Below the pieces are notes generated by a model. It was not told where the DNA came from. It did not search any database and was given only the letters and a program-made list of their open reading frames with translations. The translations under genes were made by a program, and so were the position numbers. 64,000 nucleotides of DNA from Paraescarpia echinospica (lineage: Eukaryota > Annelida > Polychaeta > Sabellida > Siboglinidae), in assembly GCA_020002185.1 (NCBI GenBank), contig CM034534.1, forward strand, positions 31,199,454 through 31,263,453, given 5' to 3'. Numbering within the stretch: position 1 is the first letter of the stretch; every line of letters starts with the position of its first letter. Below are positions 23,815 to 36,832 of the stretch, piece by piece.

Positions 23815-24145
23815 GTAGCGCCGTGGTGCAGTGGCTAGAGCTTCGGACTCTCAACCGAAAGAACCCGGGTTCGAATCCTGTGCGGCGGTGTCGAACCTTG
23901 CGCAAGTTCGTTAACTATACGTTGCTCCAGTTCACTCAGCTGTATGAATGAGTACCTGGTTAAAGACAGTGGTGGATGTTTGTATACGAATAGTCTTCAC
24001 GCATTAATTGCAACATGGCTGGATGCTTCCCAGAGAAGTCGAGATGGTGTTCGATTGAACAGGTCTGCCAAGGAGTAAAGTGTAAAGCGCTTTGAGCAGT
24101 CCTGATGTCTGGATACTGCGCTATATAAGAACTTACCTTTTTAAC
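23815..24145 (+). mobile_element. tRNA-derived SINE
   Basis: The head resembles a tRNA: CGCCGTGGTGCAGTGGCTAG (box A region) at about 23820, a TTCGG/CCGAA anticodon-type stem, and box B GGGTTCGAATCCT at about 23868, closing with GCGGCGG. A body of about 250 bp follows, ending in a GTAAAGCGCTTTGAGC and GCGCTATATAAGAAC tail of the kind shared by many invertebrate SINEs and their partner LINEs. The internal RNA polymerase III promoter is therefore readable. No target-site duplication was seen. Confidence 0.82.
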
Positions 24146-24149
24146 GACA

Positions 24150-26750
24150 GAGGACCGAAATTTGGGTGTGTATACAATATTAGGAAAGAATATGATCTGC
24201 TATTTATACAAGAACATTGTCTATTTAAAAGTGATTTAAACAAGATGTGCACATTAGGTGACGGTATGGCAATAACTGTAAGAGTTCCATGGATGAATGT
24301 ATTGCCAGGGAAGGACGCTTATACGGCGGATGTGCAATTTTGTGGAAAGTTTGCAGTGAAATAGCTTAAATGCAATGACGTGAGGTGTGTGGGATTATGA
24401 TACAAATTGACAACTGTGAAGTCATGTGCCTCAATGTATACATGTCGTGTGATGGCTGGTCGGAAGACGATACGTTTGCTGAATATATAGATGTGCTAGA
24501 TGAAATACAGCAGTTAATACTCACTTACAACCCCGCTCACGTTATATACGGGGTTGACATAAATACAGATTTGCCTAGGAATACGCCTCATGCACATGTA
24601 TTACGGAATTTTATATTCGATTTTAAACTGACGGTATGTATAGATGCCCCAGAAGCGTAAGTGCCATATACTTATGTAAGTCCAAACGGTTTGACCTTCA
24701 GAATTGGTCATGTTTTAACCACGGCCAATTTAGGACAGAATGTGCTCGAATGTTTTATTACAGGCAACTTGTTGTTTTCCGACCATGTAACACTTAAAGT
24801 CAGGTTAGATATAAACGTAGACCACATATTCGAAAGGAACTATTGTCACAAATTAGCATGGCATAAAGCTAGTACGAAACTCATTAACCAATGCAGTAGT
24901 GATCTTGAGTATAAACTCTCCATGTTACAATATGACAAAGAGGCTTTGCTGTGTAAGAATGTAATGTGTAAAAAACATGAAAACGAATTATCTAGAGTAT
25001 ACAATGACATATTAAATATGTGCATAGAATCATCGGAATGTATACCTACCACCTGTCCTAAAAACAACGTTAATTCAACTGGTGGCTGAAGGAAACTTCC
25101 TGGGTGGTCAAAAAACGTTGAACACCCGAAACAGGAGGCTATTTTCTGGCATCGACAGTGGCGAGCAGTGGGAAAGCCTCATCAGGGTGACCTTATAGAA
25201 ATGAGGCGTATAACTAGAGCTCGGTATCATAGGGTTATTAGACATATTATGAGAGAGGATGACAGAATTCGTACTACTACGATGGCTGAAGCCATTAGTG
25301 AAAATAGGAGCCGGGACTTGTGGTTTGAGGTACGCCGGATAAAGGGCAGCAATAAATTCTTGCCTTCAAGCATTAATGGTGTGGTAGGTAATGAAGAAAT
25401 AGCAAAAAAAATTCCCATCAATATAATTACCTCTATAGCAGTGTGTCGTATGATATTGATGACATGAGTGCTATAAATACGGAGATAAACAAACAGATTA
25501 AATAAAATATTGCATATGATATACCAGTTGATGAGGATATCGAAGGTGTCCAGCGACTGAAGCTGGGAAAGTTCGGATGGTGAAGAGGGTCTCAATTCTA
25601 ATCATTATTATACATGGTCCGAAAGTACTCTTTGTGCTGTTAGCATTAATTTTTAACAGTATGTTGATACATGGTTTTAGCCCCGACTCCATGTTAGTGG
25701 GAACTATGGTTCCTATCGAAAAGACAAGTGACAATTAGTATGTACATCCGACAATAGAGCTATTACTCTTGGCAGCATTGCTGCCAACCTGTTTGATGTT
25801 GTTGTACTATCTAAGGAACAAAGTGCGCTTGCAACATCGCATTTCCAATTTGGATTTAAACCAAAAATGTCCACTACTCACTGCACATATGTTATGATGG
25901 AGACAGTCAGTTATTATAATGCAAATGGCAGTAATGTGTATGCACTCATGTTATATGCCAGCAAAGCATTCGACTGGGTCAATTATTGTAAGCTTTTTAG
26001 AGTACTTCTAAAACGTAAGGTATCACCTCTGGTATTACGACTGCTGTTGTATACGTATACTAAACAAAAACTGCTCTGAAAGAACTACTCCCCGTCAAAC
26101 GGGGAGCAGTTCTTTCTCCTATTCTTTTCTCCATAAACATGGATGGATTGTTTGAACAGTTAGAAAAGAGTGGAGTGGGATGCCACATGGGCAACCACTA
26201 TACGGTTTGCATCGGATACGCAGATGATCTCACTCTGCTAACACCCACATGATCTGGACTGAAGGTTTTAATAGATATATGCAAAAACTATGCAGACAAA
26301 TACTGTGTAAATGTTAACGGCACTAAGAGTAGATATTTGTTTTTAGAAGTCGTAGCTGTAAACCCGACAAGAGAACTGTAATTTTAATGATACCGAGTTG
26401 GACCGTGCCCAAGAAGCTGTACATTTGGGCCATCATATATCCGTTGTTAATAAGAATAGTATAGTTGTCGATGCCACTGTCAAATTCTGGAGAGGATATA
26501 ATATGTTCATGGCCGATTTCGGTCATATTAAGACAAATGTAAAGTGCAATTTATTTAAACAATATTGGTGCTCTTATTATGGAGCCCCACTGTGGGATCT
26601 TCAGAGTAAGAGTGTTGGCACTATTTGCATTGTATGGCGAAAAGCGCTTAGAACGTTGTGGGGGTTAGCACCACTTACGCACGGTGATGTTATAGCATTG
26701 TTATCGGATAGTTTGTCATTATTTGTAATATTAACATTGGTATGCTAATT
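24150..26750 (+). mobile_element. Decayed APE-type LINE
   Basis: Blocks in order: endonuclease start (LLFIQEHCLF), GVDINTDL-type GDxN motif at about 24550, SDHVTLKV at about 24780, linker (24840-25090), RT finger LYASKAFDWVNY at about 25950, RT catalytic YADDLTLL at about 26218, and the thumb/C-terminal region to about 26750. Stops and frameshifts divide it into at least seven pieces, so it is an old copy. It abuts the SINE tail at 24145. Confidence 0.8.
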
Positions 26751-26759
26751 AATATTGTC

Positions 26760-27780
26760 ACATTATGTAATATATTGTAGCTTGCATATGCATGTGTAAT
26801 ATGCACTTATCGATGCTGATTGGGACATTGTTTTGACTACAACACACAGATGGTCACCTCTCTCTAGAATCTCAATGGCTTTGCTGATCTACCTTCGTCA
26901 TGAATCATTCTATCTGTCGAGAACTGTGGCGTCTTCCCGCGATATTCTTAGAACTGCTGTCATGTGAATTACACCAACAACGTCACATGACTACCCAGAC
27001 CGGCTCAGCATAAAAATGAAGAAGATGGTGTTAATAGTTCCGTTCAGCAAACACATAATTCAGACAGGTAACTGCACTTCCACATCAAAACGAAGCTATT
27101 GTTGTTTATTTTGTATTTCCTAAGGTTCAACTAAAATAATTGACCTACCCCACACTAGCGGGGCGCCACCGTCGATTGCCCTTTAGAGCGAGGCTACACA
27201 CACAAAGCACGATGCGTTGGCGAAGGATCAACATGGAGCAGAATGTTGGATGGGTCGTTACAGCGTTTACGTGAAATATTACATGATGACAAATGAATTG
27301 TCATAGACGAACACGAAGGCAACAGGGAAAGGCTACTGGCTTTATTCTGGGGTTCCTACGTCATCATTTGATAAACCACATGTTCCGTCAAACATTACTG
27401 AATTAGTAGGATTATATCTTTATTGTCACTTTTATTTCATACATTCATACATTTCATACATTTCATACATTTCATACATTCGTACATTCACTGAACGTGA
27501 CGTTTACATGTATGACTAGTTCCACACGTATATGTATATACATATATATATACACACATATATATATATAACGTCACACAGAATGGACACGGTTGCCAGG
27601 ACGTGTAAATAAACACATTCCTCTTTACACACGTGGTGTTCTCTTTGGATTGCCTCGTGGCAGATTTATGCTTGTCCAAACAATGGAGAAAGGAGTATAA
27701 AATCGGAAAATTTCAGCCATATTAAAATTAGCAGCAGAGAAAAGAAGCGGAGACGCAACATTCAACTGCAAGGTAAGTTA
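26760..27780. other. Non-coding, no gene recognised
   Basis: No domain seen. It contains imperfect CATTTCATA repeats at 27438-27486 and short AT/AC runs at 27530-27570. Confidence 0.4.
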
Positions 27781-27897
27781 GCTAGTTGTACATGCATACG
27801 TAAGTAACGTGGTGGCATTAGAACGGTCGTTACCAGAACTTTTAAGTATATGTAAATACAATTATAACCAAAACATATGTAAGTATGTATGCATGCA

Positions 27898-27902
<5 letters not shown>

Positions 27903-27972
<70 letters not shown>

Positions 27973-28135
27973 ATGTGTGTATGTGTGCATTTGTGTATGT
28001 GTGTTTGTGTGTATGTGTCTACGCGTGAACGCATGCACGTAAGTATGTAAGAATGTTTGTATGTAAGTATGTATGTATGTATGTATGTATGTACGTATGT
28101 ATGTATGTAGGTAGATATGTAGGTATGTTTGTGTG
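27903..28135. repeat. (GT)n followed by (GTAT)n microsatellite block
   Basis: Pure GT run to about 27970, then interrupted GT and a GTAT tetranucleotide run at 28060-28115. It accounts for all His/Thr and Cys/Val ORFs here. Confidence 0.95.
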
Positions 28136-28299
28136 TGTGTGTGTGAATGTGTGTTTGTATGTGCGTTTGCGCGTATGCATACGTGGGGAATACATAGGAA
28201 AACCGGCTCTCGTGCCATGAGCTATGGTGCTTGGCGACATAAAATACACGCTGACAAAATATGTTTTCATCTTCCATATCAACACGACTATTATTTGAC

Positions 28300-29095
28300 A
28301 ATGTTACACTATCACGAGTTGACTGACGTTAACTTCGGTTTCTCTCGTATTTTTGTCATTTTGAACATACTGTCCTGGAGACAGATGCTTTTGGTTAAAC
28401 ATTTTACGTGCGCTCAAACAACGCTGTTCCTATGATGTACGAGCGCGGTACGGTGTTTACGTAACAGTGCTGTGTGTTTCTTAACAGTTGGCAAATATTG
28501 TGATCGTGATTGTCGTGTATGCACAACCTCGTTATCCCGTCAGGGGATGGGCATTTTTGCCAGTTACATCTTCGTGAGATGGTCTCGTTAAGTACTATCG
28601 TGCTCCTTCATCTAACAGCAGCTCTGTCCCAGTTAAACGGTAAGTTGGTAAATATCTTAGAACTCTAATATAACAACTAAAAGCATGTGATATTGTTACG
28701 GAACTATAATATATATAACGTCTTAATCTTCCCCTTGCTCCCTTCCTCTCTTGCTCACTCAGTAGCTACTTCTACTTTTATTGTTATTTCCCTCCATATC
28801 TGTCTGTTGTCCGTAATAACCTTCCATTCTTGGTTACTCACGCCTGCCTTCATAAAGCCTCTTTTCTTGCTGTCGTTCCATATCAGCTTTGGTCTTTCTC
28901 TTTATCGTTTGCCATCATCTTCTGCTTCACATGTTCTTTTTGACAACCAGTCTTCACTGTTTCTTTGTATAGTATGTATGTCTAGTGTTCTTAATTGCAC
29001 CACACACGCAGATGTCCAATTCGTTTAGCCTCCAAATTGCGAAGCAGATTACAAACGAAAGAATGCGTTTCTAATAATATAAATATTATAGTTTA
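28300..29095. other. Non-coding, no gene recognised
   Basis: A plus-strand frame at 28687-29028 is hydrophobic but CT-rich and without domains; I do not support it as a gene. Confidence 0.35.
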
Positions 29096-29107
29096 CTAGA
29101 AAGACCT

Positions 29108-29210
<103 letters not shown>

Positions 29211-29218
29211 GTGCTTTA

Positions 29219-29372
29219 CTGTATTTCATATATATAATATATACTTGTAGTTTACCAGAACGACCTATAATATATATATATATATTATAGGTCTTTCTGA
29301 TAAACTACAAGTATATATACACACATATATATATATGTATATATATACGTATATATATATATATGAAATACA
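29219..29372. repeat. AT-rich inverted repeat (foldback)
   Basis: An outer GTATTTCATATATA pairs with TATATATGAAATAC. An inner ACTTGTAGTTTA...GACCTATAA pairs imperfectly with TTATAGGTC...TAAACTACAAGT. It could form a long hairpin or be a small foldback/MITE-like repeat. A partial arm also precedes the CA run at 29090-29110. Confidence 0.75.
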
Positions 29373-29477
29373 CTAAAGCTCAGTTATAGACGTTAGTGAA
29401 GTTACGATGTCTCAAAACTAAACAGGTAGTAGATTATGGCTGACATTTGATTTATTATATCAAGGATATTAACTCTT

Positions 29478-29735
29478 TGGAATATGCTCCCTCGTATTGT
29501 TAGATCGGTTGAAAATAGTAAAAAATTCCGTCGTCATTTAAAAACGTATCTTTACAACCTTGCTTATCCACCTTAACTCCGTAGCGCCTTGACCCATCTC
29601 TTGACAACTGGAATACTATTTATGGATTTTGACATTGACCAATCCTTTTGTTTTTATGCGCCTCTGAGCTTGGTTTCCAAGGATTTAGGCGCAATAGAAG
29701 TTATCTTATTATTATTATTATTTATGAAAAACGAA
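29478..29735 (+). mobile_element. 5'-truncated 3' end of the 2A-type CR1-like LINE
   Basis: It matches the last about 70 coding bases and the 3' UTR of the LINE at 20960-21215 (GCGCCTCTGAGCTTGGTTTC, then GGCGCAATAGAAGTTATC and an ATT-rich tail) with scattered differences. This is a typical incomplete reverse-transcription product. Confidence 0.92.
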
Positions 29736-30109
29736 TAATTAGACACCACTTACGGAGAAGCAGTTTAGAGCAGCACATTTATAGAAGATTAAAGCTCAAT
29801 AATGTAATTGAAATATCAGAAACACAGGGAACTCGACGTTAAAATGAGACAGAGTCAGCGGTAGGGACAGACACGACACACATGTGTACGTAAAGATATG
29901 CATAATTACAAGCTGATATGTCTACAAACAGAAAGGCAGAGAGAAAGAAACGCAAAGAAACAGAGGGACATATAAACAGTGAGATACAGATATGGAGAGA
30001 AAGGGAGATGGGGAGACAGGTGTACAGACGGAGAGACGGAGAAATGTACAATTTATGTAGTTGTTAACAGTGGACGACTGTCTTTCAAAACACTGCCTAC
30101 GGAGCTAAA

Positions 30110-30450
30110 CACGATAACGCAAACTAATCCGTCACCTTACTGACACTGGGAGAGGAGCAAAGGCAACTGCATTAAGAACTTCAATCATCAAACTAGTGTT
30201 TGCCCCGGCGGCATACTATGCCAAAGTCCACACAATCGTGGACGTGATCCTTAACTCTGCCATAAAAACAACCACTGTGTGTCTACACCGAACTACTACC
30301 CATGAGCTAACTATACTGGCTGGTGTCGCCCCACCAGCACTGAGACGAGTTCCAGCACCCCTAGTGCTCGGCCGTTACGCTTGCCAAAAAGGTCAACTGA
30401 CGCGTCTACGCAAACATCTCATTTAACACGCTCGATGGTTCGTCTCTGTC
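30110..30450 (+). mobile_element. LINE reverse-transcriptase C-terminal fragment
   Basis: The frame at 30140-30426 resembles the region after the RT core of jockey/RTE-type LINEs: YYAKVHTIVDVILNSAIKTT, then ELTILAGVAPPALRRVPAP. It is truncated on both sides. Confidence 0.6.
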
Positions 30451-33400
30451 GCCGCCCTACATGAGTTCGTGAAATACTAGGCAGGTGCATGTTGTCTTGA
30501 GTAGTGGGCATCCATCACAACACCACACAGCTGACAAAGGAAATACACAGACCTAAGTCTAAGCAAACACAATAAAAAAACATGCATTTTGTTTCCATGC
30601 AGTAGGGTTGGTACAGAGCCTGGCTACATCACTACGACTTGCAGGTATTTGTACACACTCGTCAAACGTACAGAAAGAAACGTCATCTCAATTTACTGTA
30701 TACGTGTGTGTTTTCCAGCGAGGTCTAGCTGTTACCCTGTATAGGCGAATAGTAATTTCTGACGTACGAATATCAAGTCAATATGCGAATCAAGGTTGAG
30801 TTCTGATTGCATTGATGTAGCACTCCATAACGCACACACACCGCAAATATACACACGCACACACACACATACACACACACACACATACACCACACACACA
30901 CACACATGGACCCATATTACTGTTGCTACATTATTACGAACATGTACGCAATAAAACACACTCGAGAACAATAATAGCTATTTGTGTTTGTGCTTGGAAC
31001 ACGTTTGTGTTTTTTTCGTGTGATGTCCAGAAGCACAAGTTGGAAGTGTCCATCCATAGATCCACTTGCAACAATTTCAAAACAGTTTAGCCTGCTTAAA
31101 ATGTTTACCATCTAATCATTGATTTCTAGTTACTATTCTGGTCTGGATCTGAAAGAAAAGTGTAAATATTCCGATGAATAAACACAAATTATACGGATGC
31201 CCTTTGTAGGGAATTCGCAAATCATTACCTCCCGATACCAAATAAATCTTCACTGCTATATATTAATAGTAAATACATTGATATCTTTAAAATTACATTG
31301 AGAAACATACCCCAAATCAATGCAAGAATGCATCAGTTTGATTGTCATCATCAGGCACAGCTTTCACAAAACATCATTGTTGATAGGTCTAATTGAAAGA
31401 ATTTGGCGACGGACACAATCTCCTTTTGATGTGTCCCTGACCATAAGTTCCATACAGCTAATCAATCCTTAGTTGGAGGAAACACAACCTAGCTACCAGT
31501 ATAATTTAATTAAAACAGTTCTGAACATTTCCACAAAAGGTTAGGATCTTAAAACACTCCCCGTCAATGCGTCACATCACAGTCCAAGCAAAACCATGTA
31601 CAGGTATACCAATAAAAGTGTTTATCTTAATTTATGCACTTATAGTGGGTGTCCTGATAAAAATCATATGATGAGTAACATATAGTAGTACTGTATTTTG
31701 AATGTGGTCTGGTACAATCACATCACCAACCAGGAGCTATATGGTTATACGACTCCCTTCACGGTTCTCGGCCAAACAGAGTCAGTGTCGTCTACCTCTA
31801 GCAGGTCATGTGGTGCTGCATAACTAAGCAGCCAACCAAATGCTAATCTTGGCGAGATCAACGAGACGGATATGATGCGAAGGGGGTAGATCTGGCAAAA
31901 CAAACGGGAAATCGTATTAACTTGCAGTTATCACCTTAGATGAACGATTTAAGTAAATAAATAAAGCTCCTGACAAATCATTAATTTAATTTTAAACTAA
32001 TCTTACTATTCAACTGCTGACATACTTATGTCAACGTGGAGTGTAGTCAGTTCGCGGAATATCAGACTCTTGCAATTCCGCTATGTGCAACAATATGATA
32101 TTGAAGACATATCGGCCAATTGATCTTTAATTGGGTGCAATAGTCGTACATCATTGCTGTTATTTGGTGTCCGGTCGTCATGGTAATCTGTCATCTTGGC
32201 TATACACAACAGAATGCTGTGCATTGTCTACAATGTGACCCAAACGACGTAGCGACATTCTTATGACTAATGCCACCCCTAAAGCCTGACAATAACATAC
32301 GAGTTATTCAGGTGACCGGCCAAAATATGCAGCTGAAAAATAGTCGACTGATTCCCTCGTTTGTTTGTAATAGATGCCGACGCATCTTCTTTGCAGTTGT
32401 TGTGTATAGCCAGATAGGATACGAGACCTAATGTCACGTAATCGCGATTCGTCCGAATATGATTTGTCTTCTATAGGAATTAGAATTTGTGCAGACAAAA
32501 TACTCGACGCCGTGGAGGAAACCAAGGAAGAGTTCTTCCCCGAACTGGACATGGTGATTCTGCAAGAGGGATTTAAATGCCAGAGTAGATCGTGACTCCG
32601 AACTATAAAATAGCATCGTCGGAAAGGAACTGTTTGGAGAGGCTAAGTCAAACGAAATACTCCCGTTAAGCGAGTGAATAGAAAACGACCTTGTGTGTGA
32701 GAAGATTAACACCCTGATCCCATAAAGGAACAAGAATCAGACAACGTGTTGATGCACAATATCCGTCACAAAACTGCTTTGAACGGAAGTTATTGTTATG
32801 TCCTTGGTTTTGGCCATTCTCGGGACTCCGTTGAACTTGTTAGGGCTATCAAAATCAATATATAGTCCTTTTCTTCCTTTTTTTAGCCACGCAGCTATAG
32901 GCATAATGTGGAAGCACTGTTCGACATGTTTATGCTTTAGATATCAGCGAAAATGTTGTATTGACCAATAATATTTCCTAGTTTACACAGACAGTACATG
33001 TGACCGACCTAACAAGGAAAACAGTCAGTCCTGTCTCGTTCATGTTGGTTCCCACGATAAAGGAATGTGATCGTGTGATATTGCGTGAACAAATATAAAA
33101 CACGTTCTATAAAAAAATGCCATGCCATACAGTTTCCAAGATATACGGACATTAATGTTTACGTATATCTTTAAAAACGACCACAATGGGGGTTCATGTC
33201 AATATCTGAAGTTACCCGGTATCTACAGTGTATTCCACCCCCTACTAATGTACCTGGTTTTTAACTGATTATAGTATATTTGAAGTTTTATAAATGTTTA
33301 CATTATCATGAAATGAATTAGTTTTGCATGTTTTACAATATAAGTTTGCTGATAGAAACAGAAGAGTCTAGTGTACCGTCCATTTTCCAGGTTAGTGACA

Positions 33401-33900
33401 AATGTTTTATATAAGGCTAACCAATTTGAATGGACTGAAGTATACTAACGGTTCTGTTTTATGATGCATTGGAAATGGCTGCTGCCGGTTGCCGCGTGGA
33501 AATATCGCGGACAAGGCCATAAATTCTCATTGGAAAGTGTTATATCCAAGATGCTCCGAAGTAAATAAACATACAAACACTATAGGAATACCATGATTAA
33601 TTAACTAATTTGCATGACGTGATACATTATATGTTGTTACGATTTCGACCGATCAGATGATTGCCTAAATTTATGTGATGTAAATGTGGAATATATATTT
33701 AGTTCATCCAACTTAATAAACATTTTCACGAAGATTATGTTTACCTTAGTCTTCAGACGTAGCCAAGACACAAGAGAACGTTAGCGTTAAGCAAAGAGCG
33801 GGCACATGCAGTAAAGAGACATCGGCCCCAGTCGCTTTCAACTGTCCTGTGTTCTATTTCATCATACAGTACTCGCATACGTTTTATATACGAAATTTTA
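30450..33900. other. 3.4 kb without a recognised gene
   Basis: It contains a short CA-rich run (30838-30906). A 55-codon plus-strand frame at 32431-32598 has protein-like composition, with a DAVEETKEEFFPEL segment, but no known match or clear splice sites. Otherwise I see only AT-rich intergenic or intronic sequence. Confidence 0.4.
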
Positions 33901-33945
33901 CATACAGAACATTATTTTCTCTTACATAATATATATATATATATA

Positions 33946-34440
<495 letters not shown>

Positions 34441-34723
34441 TAACGAACAGTTCCTGATGAAGGTCACCTTAGGCCTTTGAAACGTTGATAATGAGTAGTA
34501 AAGTTCTAGTTATGTACAAAGATAATGTTGTTATTTACACGTAAAATGTCCTGTGTCGTACTGCAATCAATGCCTGTCTGTTTTCAAGGAAGATTGTTGT
34601 CTTGTTTTATTACCTTTTGTCAGTCTATGTTAACAATTATGCTGCTATTACCATGTAAATTGCTTCCGGACTCGGTTACATTCATAGTTTTGAAATATGG
34701 TAAGTTACCTTTCCGAGTCAATT

Positions 34724-34823
34724 GTTGCTCTGAACGGAACTTTCGAAGTCTTCACGACGTCTTGATCAGCGTTGATCTGCGCCACTCTCGGTCGTCATGT
34801 GACTATGTTGGTAACTGTCACAT
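34724..34823. repeat. Left arm of 100-bp inverted repeat flanking a Penelope-like element
   Basis: It is the reverse complement of 35659-35757 with about 11 mismatches by eye. It brackets the plus-strand RT/GIY-YIG fragment. Confidence 0.88.
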
Positions 34824-34847
34824 GAAAACAGGGTTTCACTGCACACC

Positions 34848-35640
34848 TATACAGCATAGACCCCAACATCAAATTCATCACGGAACCGGAAAAAGAAGGC
34901 CAACTTCCTTTCCTGGATACTTGTGTACACGTGAACGATGACGGCAGCCAACGGGTTACGGTATACAGAAAGCCAACATACACGGACCAATACTTGAATT
35001 TCAGCTTCAATCACCACCTCGAGCACAAGCGATTAGTGGTCAGAACAGTGATGCACAGGGCAGACCAACTCACTACCACAGACGAAGACAAAGCAAAGCC
35101 ACCGAAAAACCACACGTGAGAGCAGCGCTCAGAGCCAACAACTACACAGAGTGGATGTTCAACATCACCAAAAAAAGAGAAAGACACTAAGTGCAGAAAA
35201 ACAGATCGGCGAAATACCGAACATCCCTTTACCATACGTGCGCAACCTGTCAGATAAATTAACCACCATTTTCCGGGAACACTGAGTGGGGACGTACCAC
35301 AAACATTACAACACCATAAGATCTATCGTAGTGAACCCCAAGGACAAAAACCCCAAGAACAACATACGTGGAATAATATATGAGATAGGATGTCCAGACT
35401 GTCATCAGACCTATGTAGGCGAAACCAGCAGAGCACTAGGAGCCCGATTCAAAGAATACAGGGGTCCATTCGCAGCAGCAGGTGGACACAGAGTGAATGA
35501 GGGCAACAACATCTCGACTAAAGACGCAAAGGTACTCTCTAGAGAAAACAACTTCTGAAGGAGAAAATCAGTGTGGCGATTAAAATCAGAGAGAGGCGAC
35601 CAGAAATCAACAGGGATTCCGGGTACAACCTTCCCGCGAT
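34848..35640 (+). pseudogene. Penelope-like element: RT C-terminus plus GIY-YIG endonuclease
   Basis: The RT thumb region ([18 protein letters not shown], then [14 protein letters not shown] and [15 protein letters not shown]) runs at 34860-35060. A linker ending in LPYVRNLSDKL follows at about 35230. The endonuclease at 35286-35558 carries GIIYEIGCPDCHQTYVGETS, the GIY-YIG core with its cysteine pair, and LGARFKEY. TGA codons (for example 35117-35119 and 35283-35285) break the frame. The N-terminal RT is missing. Confidence 0.85.
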
Positions 35641-35658
35641 CTTCCTGGAAATGTTGTT

Positions 35659-35757
35659 ATGTGATAGTTACCAACATTGTCACACGACTACCGAGAATGG
35701 CGAAGACCAACGCTGATGAAGACGTCGCGAAGACGTCGAAAGCTCCGTTCAGAGCAA
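35659..35757. repeat. Right arm of the Penelope-like inverted repeat, hammerhead-like core
   Basis: Inverted partner of 34724-34823. On the plus strand it contains CTGATGA (35713-35719), a GACGTC-loop-GACGTC stem (35721-35737) and GAAA (35738-35741), the arrangement of a hammerhead ribozyme core as reported for Penelope-like terminal repeats. The cleavage-site side is not clearly present. Confidence 0.6.
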
Positions 35758-35939
35758 CATAGGACTCTGAAATGTAACTTAGCATATTTTCAAAATTACG
35801 CTGTCATGTGTTCGTATCGCTTGTATGTATGCGTTCACGCATGCACGTACGTACTTTTACACTTACACACAAACTCACACACATGTACATATGTACGTAC
35901 GTATGGAAGTGTGTGTGTGTTTGTGTGGAAGGGTATAAG

Positions 35940-36347
35940 TATGTATGTATGCATGTATGTTTTTATGTATGTATGTACGTACGTACGTACGTACGTACGT
36001 TTGTATGTATGTATGTATGTATGTATGTATGTATGTATGTATGTATGTATGTATGTATGTATGTATGTATGTACGTATGTATGTATGTACGTACGTACGT
36101 ATGTATGTACGTATGTATGTACGTACGTATGTATGTACGTATGTATGTACGTATGTACGTATGTACGTATGTACGTACGTACGTATGTATGTATGTATGT
36201 ATGTATGCATGTATGCATGTATGTATGTATGTATGCATGTATGCATGTATGCATGTATGCATGTATGCATGTATGCATGTATGCATGTATGCATGTATGC
36301 ATGTATGCATGTATGCATGTATGCATGTATGCATGTATGTATGTATT
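35940..36347. repeat. Long GTAT/GTAC/GCAT tetranucleotide array
   Basis: About 400 bp in blocks: GTAC-rich, pure GTAT, mixed GTAC/GTAT, then alternating GCATGTAT. Every frame on both strands is open, producing spurious Tyr/Val/Cys/Met or His/Thr proteins. Confidence 0.97.
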
Positions 36348-36369
36348 TTGTTTGTTTGTTTGAATGAAT

Positions 36370-36830
36370 GAATGAACGTTTATTCAGAACATTGATAAAA
36401 ATATATACAAGACAAGACAACCAAACAAGTTTAACTATAATACAAGTGAGAATATACAATGTTTGATTGATTGATTGATTGATTGTTTGATTGTTTGTTT
36501 ACTTGCTTGTTTGTTTTGTGTGCATGTATGTACGTATGTATATATGTATGCATGTATGTACGTATGTATGTCTGTTTGTCTGCCTGTCTGTCTGTCTCTT
36601 TATCTGTATAAATGTTTGCCAGTCTATATGTATGTCAGTTTGTATGTTTCTCTGTGATCACGACTGGTCTTCCCGCCTTCCTATCAGTCTAGGTTCACGA
36701 CATACTGTTTTCTTGTTGTGTCGTTAACGGGGGTACACCGTAGCATCGCCTTCGACCGCGTACATTAGCATGAAGTACTTTTTCGGATTCGTCAACTTCA
36801 TTCTTACGGTTAGTTGCGTTATTATAATCT
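36370..36830. other. Simple-sequence flank, no gene recognised
   Basis: GAAT and GATT repeats, then T/G-rich sequence; short frames here are repeat artefacts. Confidence 0.5.
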
Positions 36831-36832
36831 TG

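Noticed and set aside
23815..23890. A functional tRNA gene
   Set aside because: Box A and B are present but the anticodon loop is 8 nt and the sequence continues into a SINE body, so it is a tRNA-derived SINE head.
35808..36459. Several 120-230 aa ORFs on both strands rich in Tyr, Val, Met, Cys or His, Thr
   Set aside because: Translations of the GTAT/GTAC/GCAT array, open in every frame; no coding evidence.
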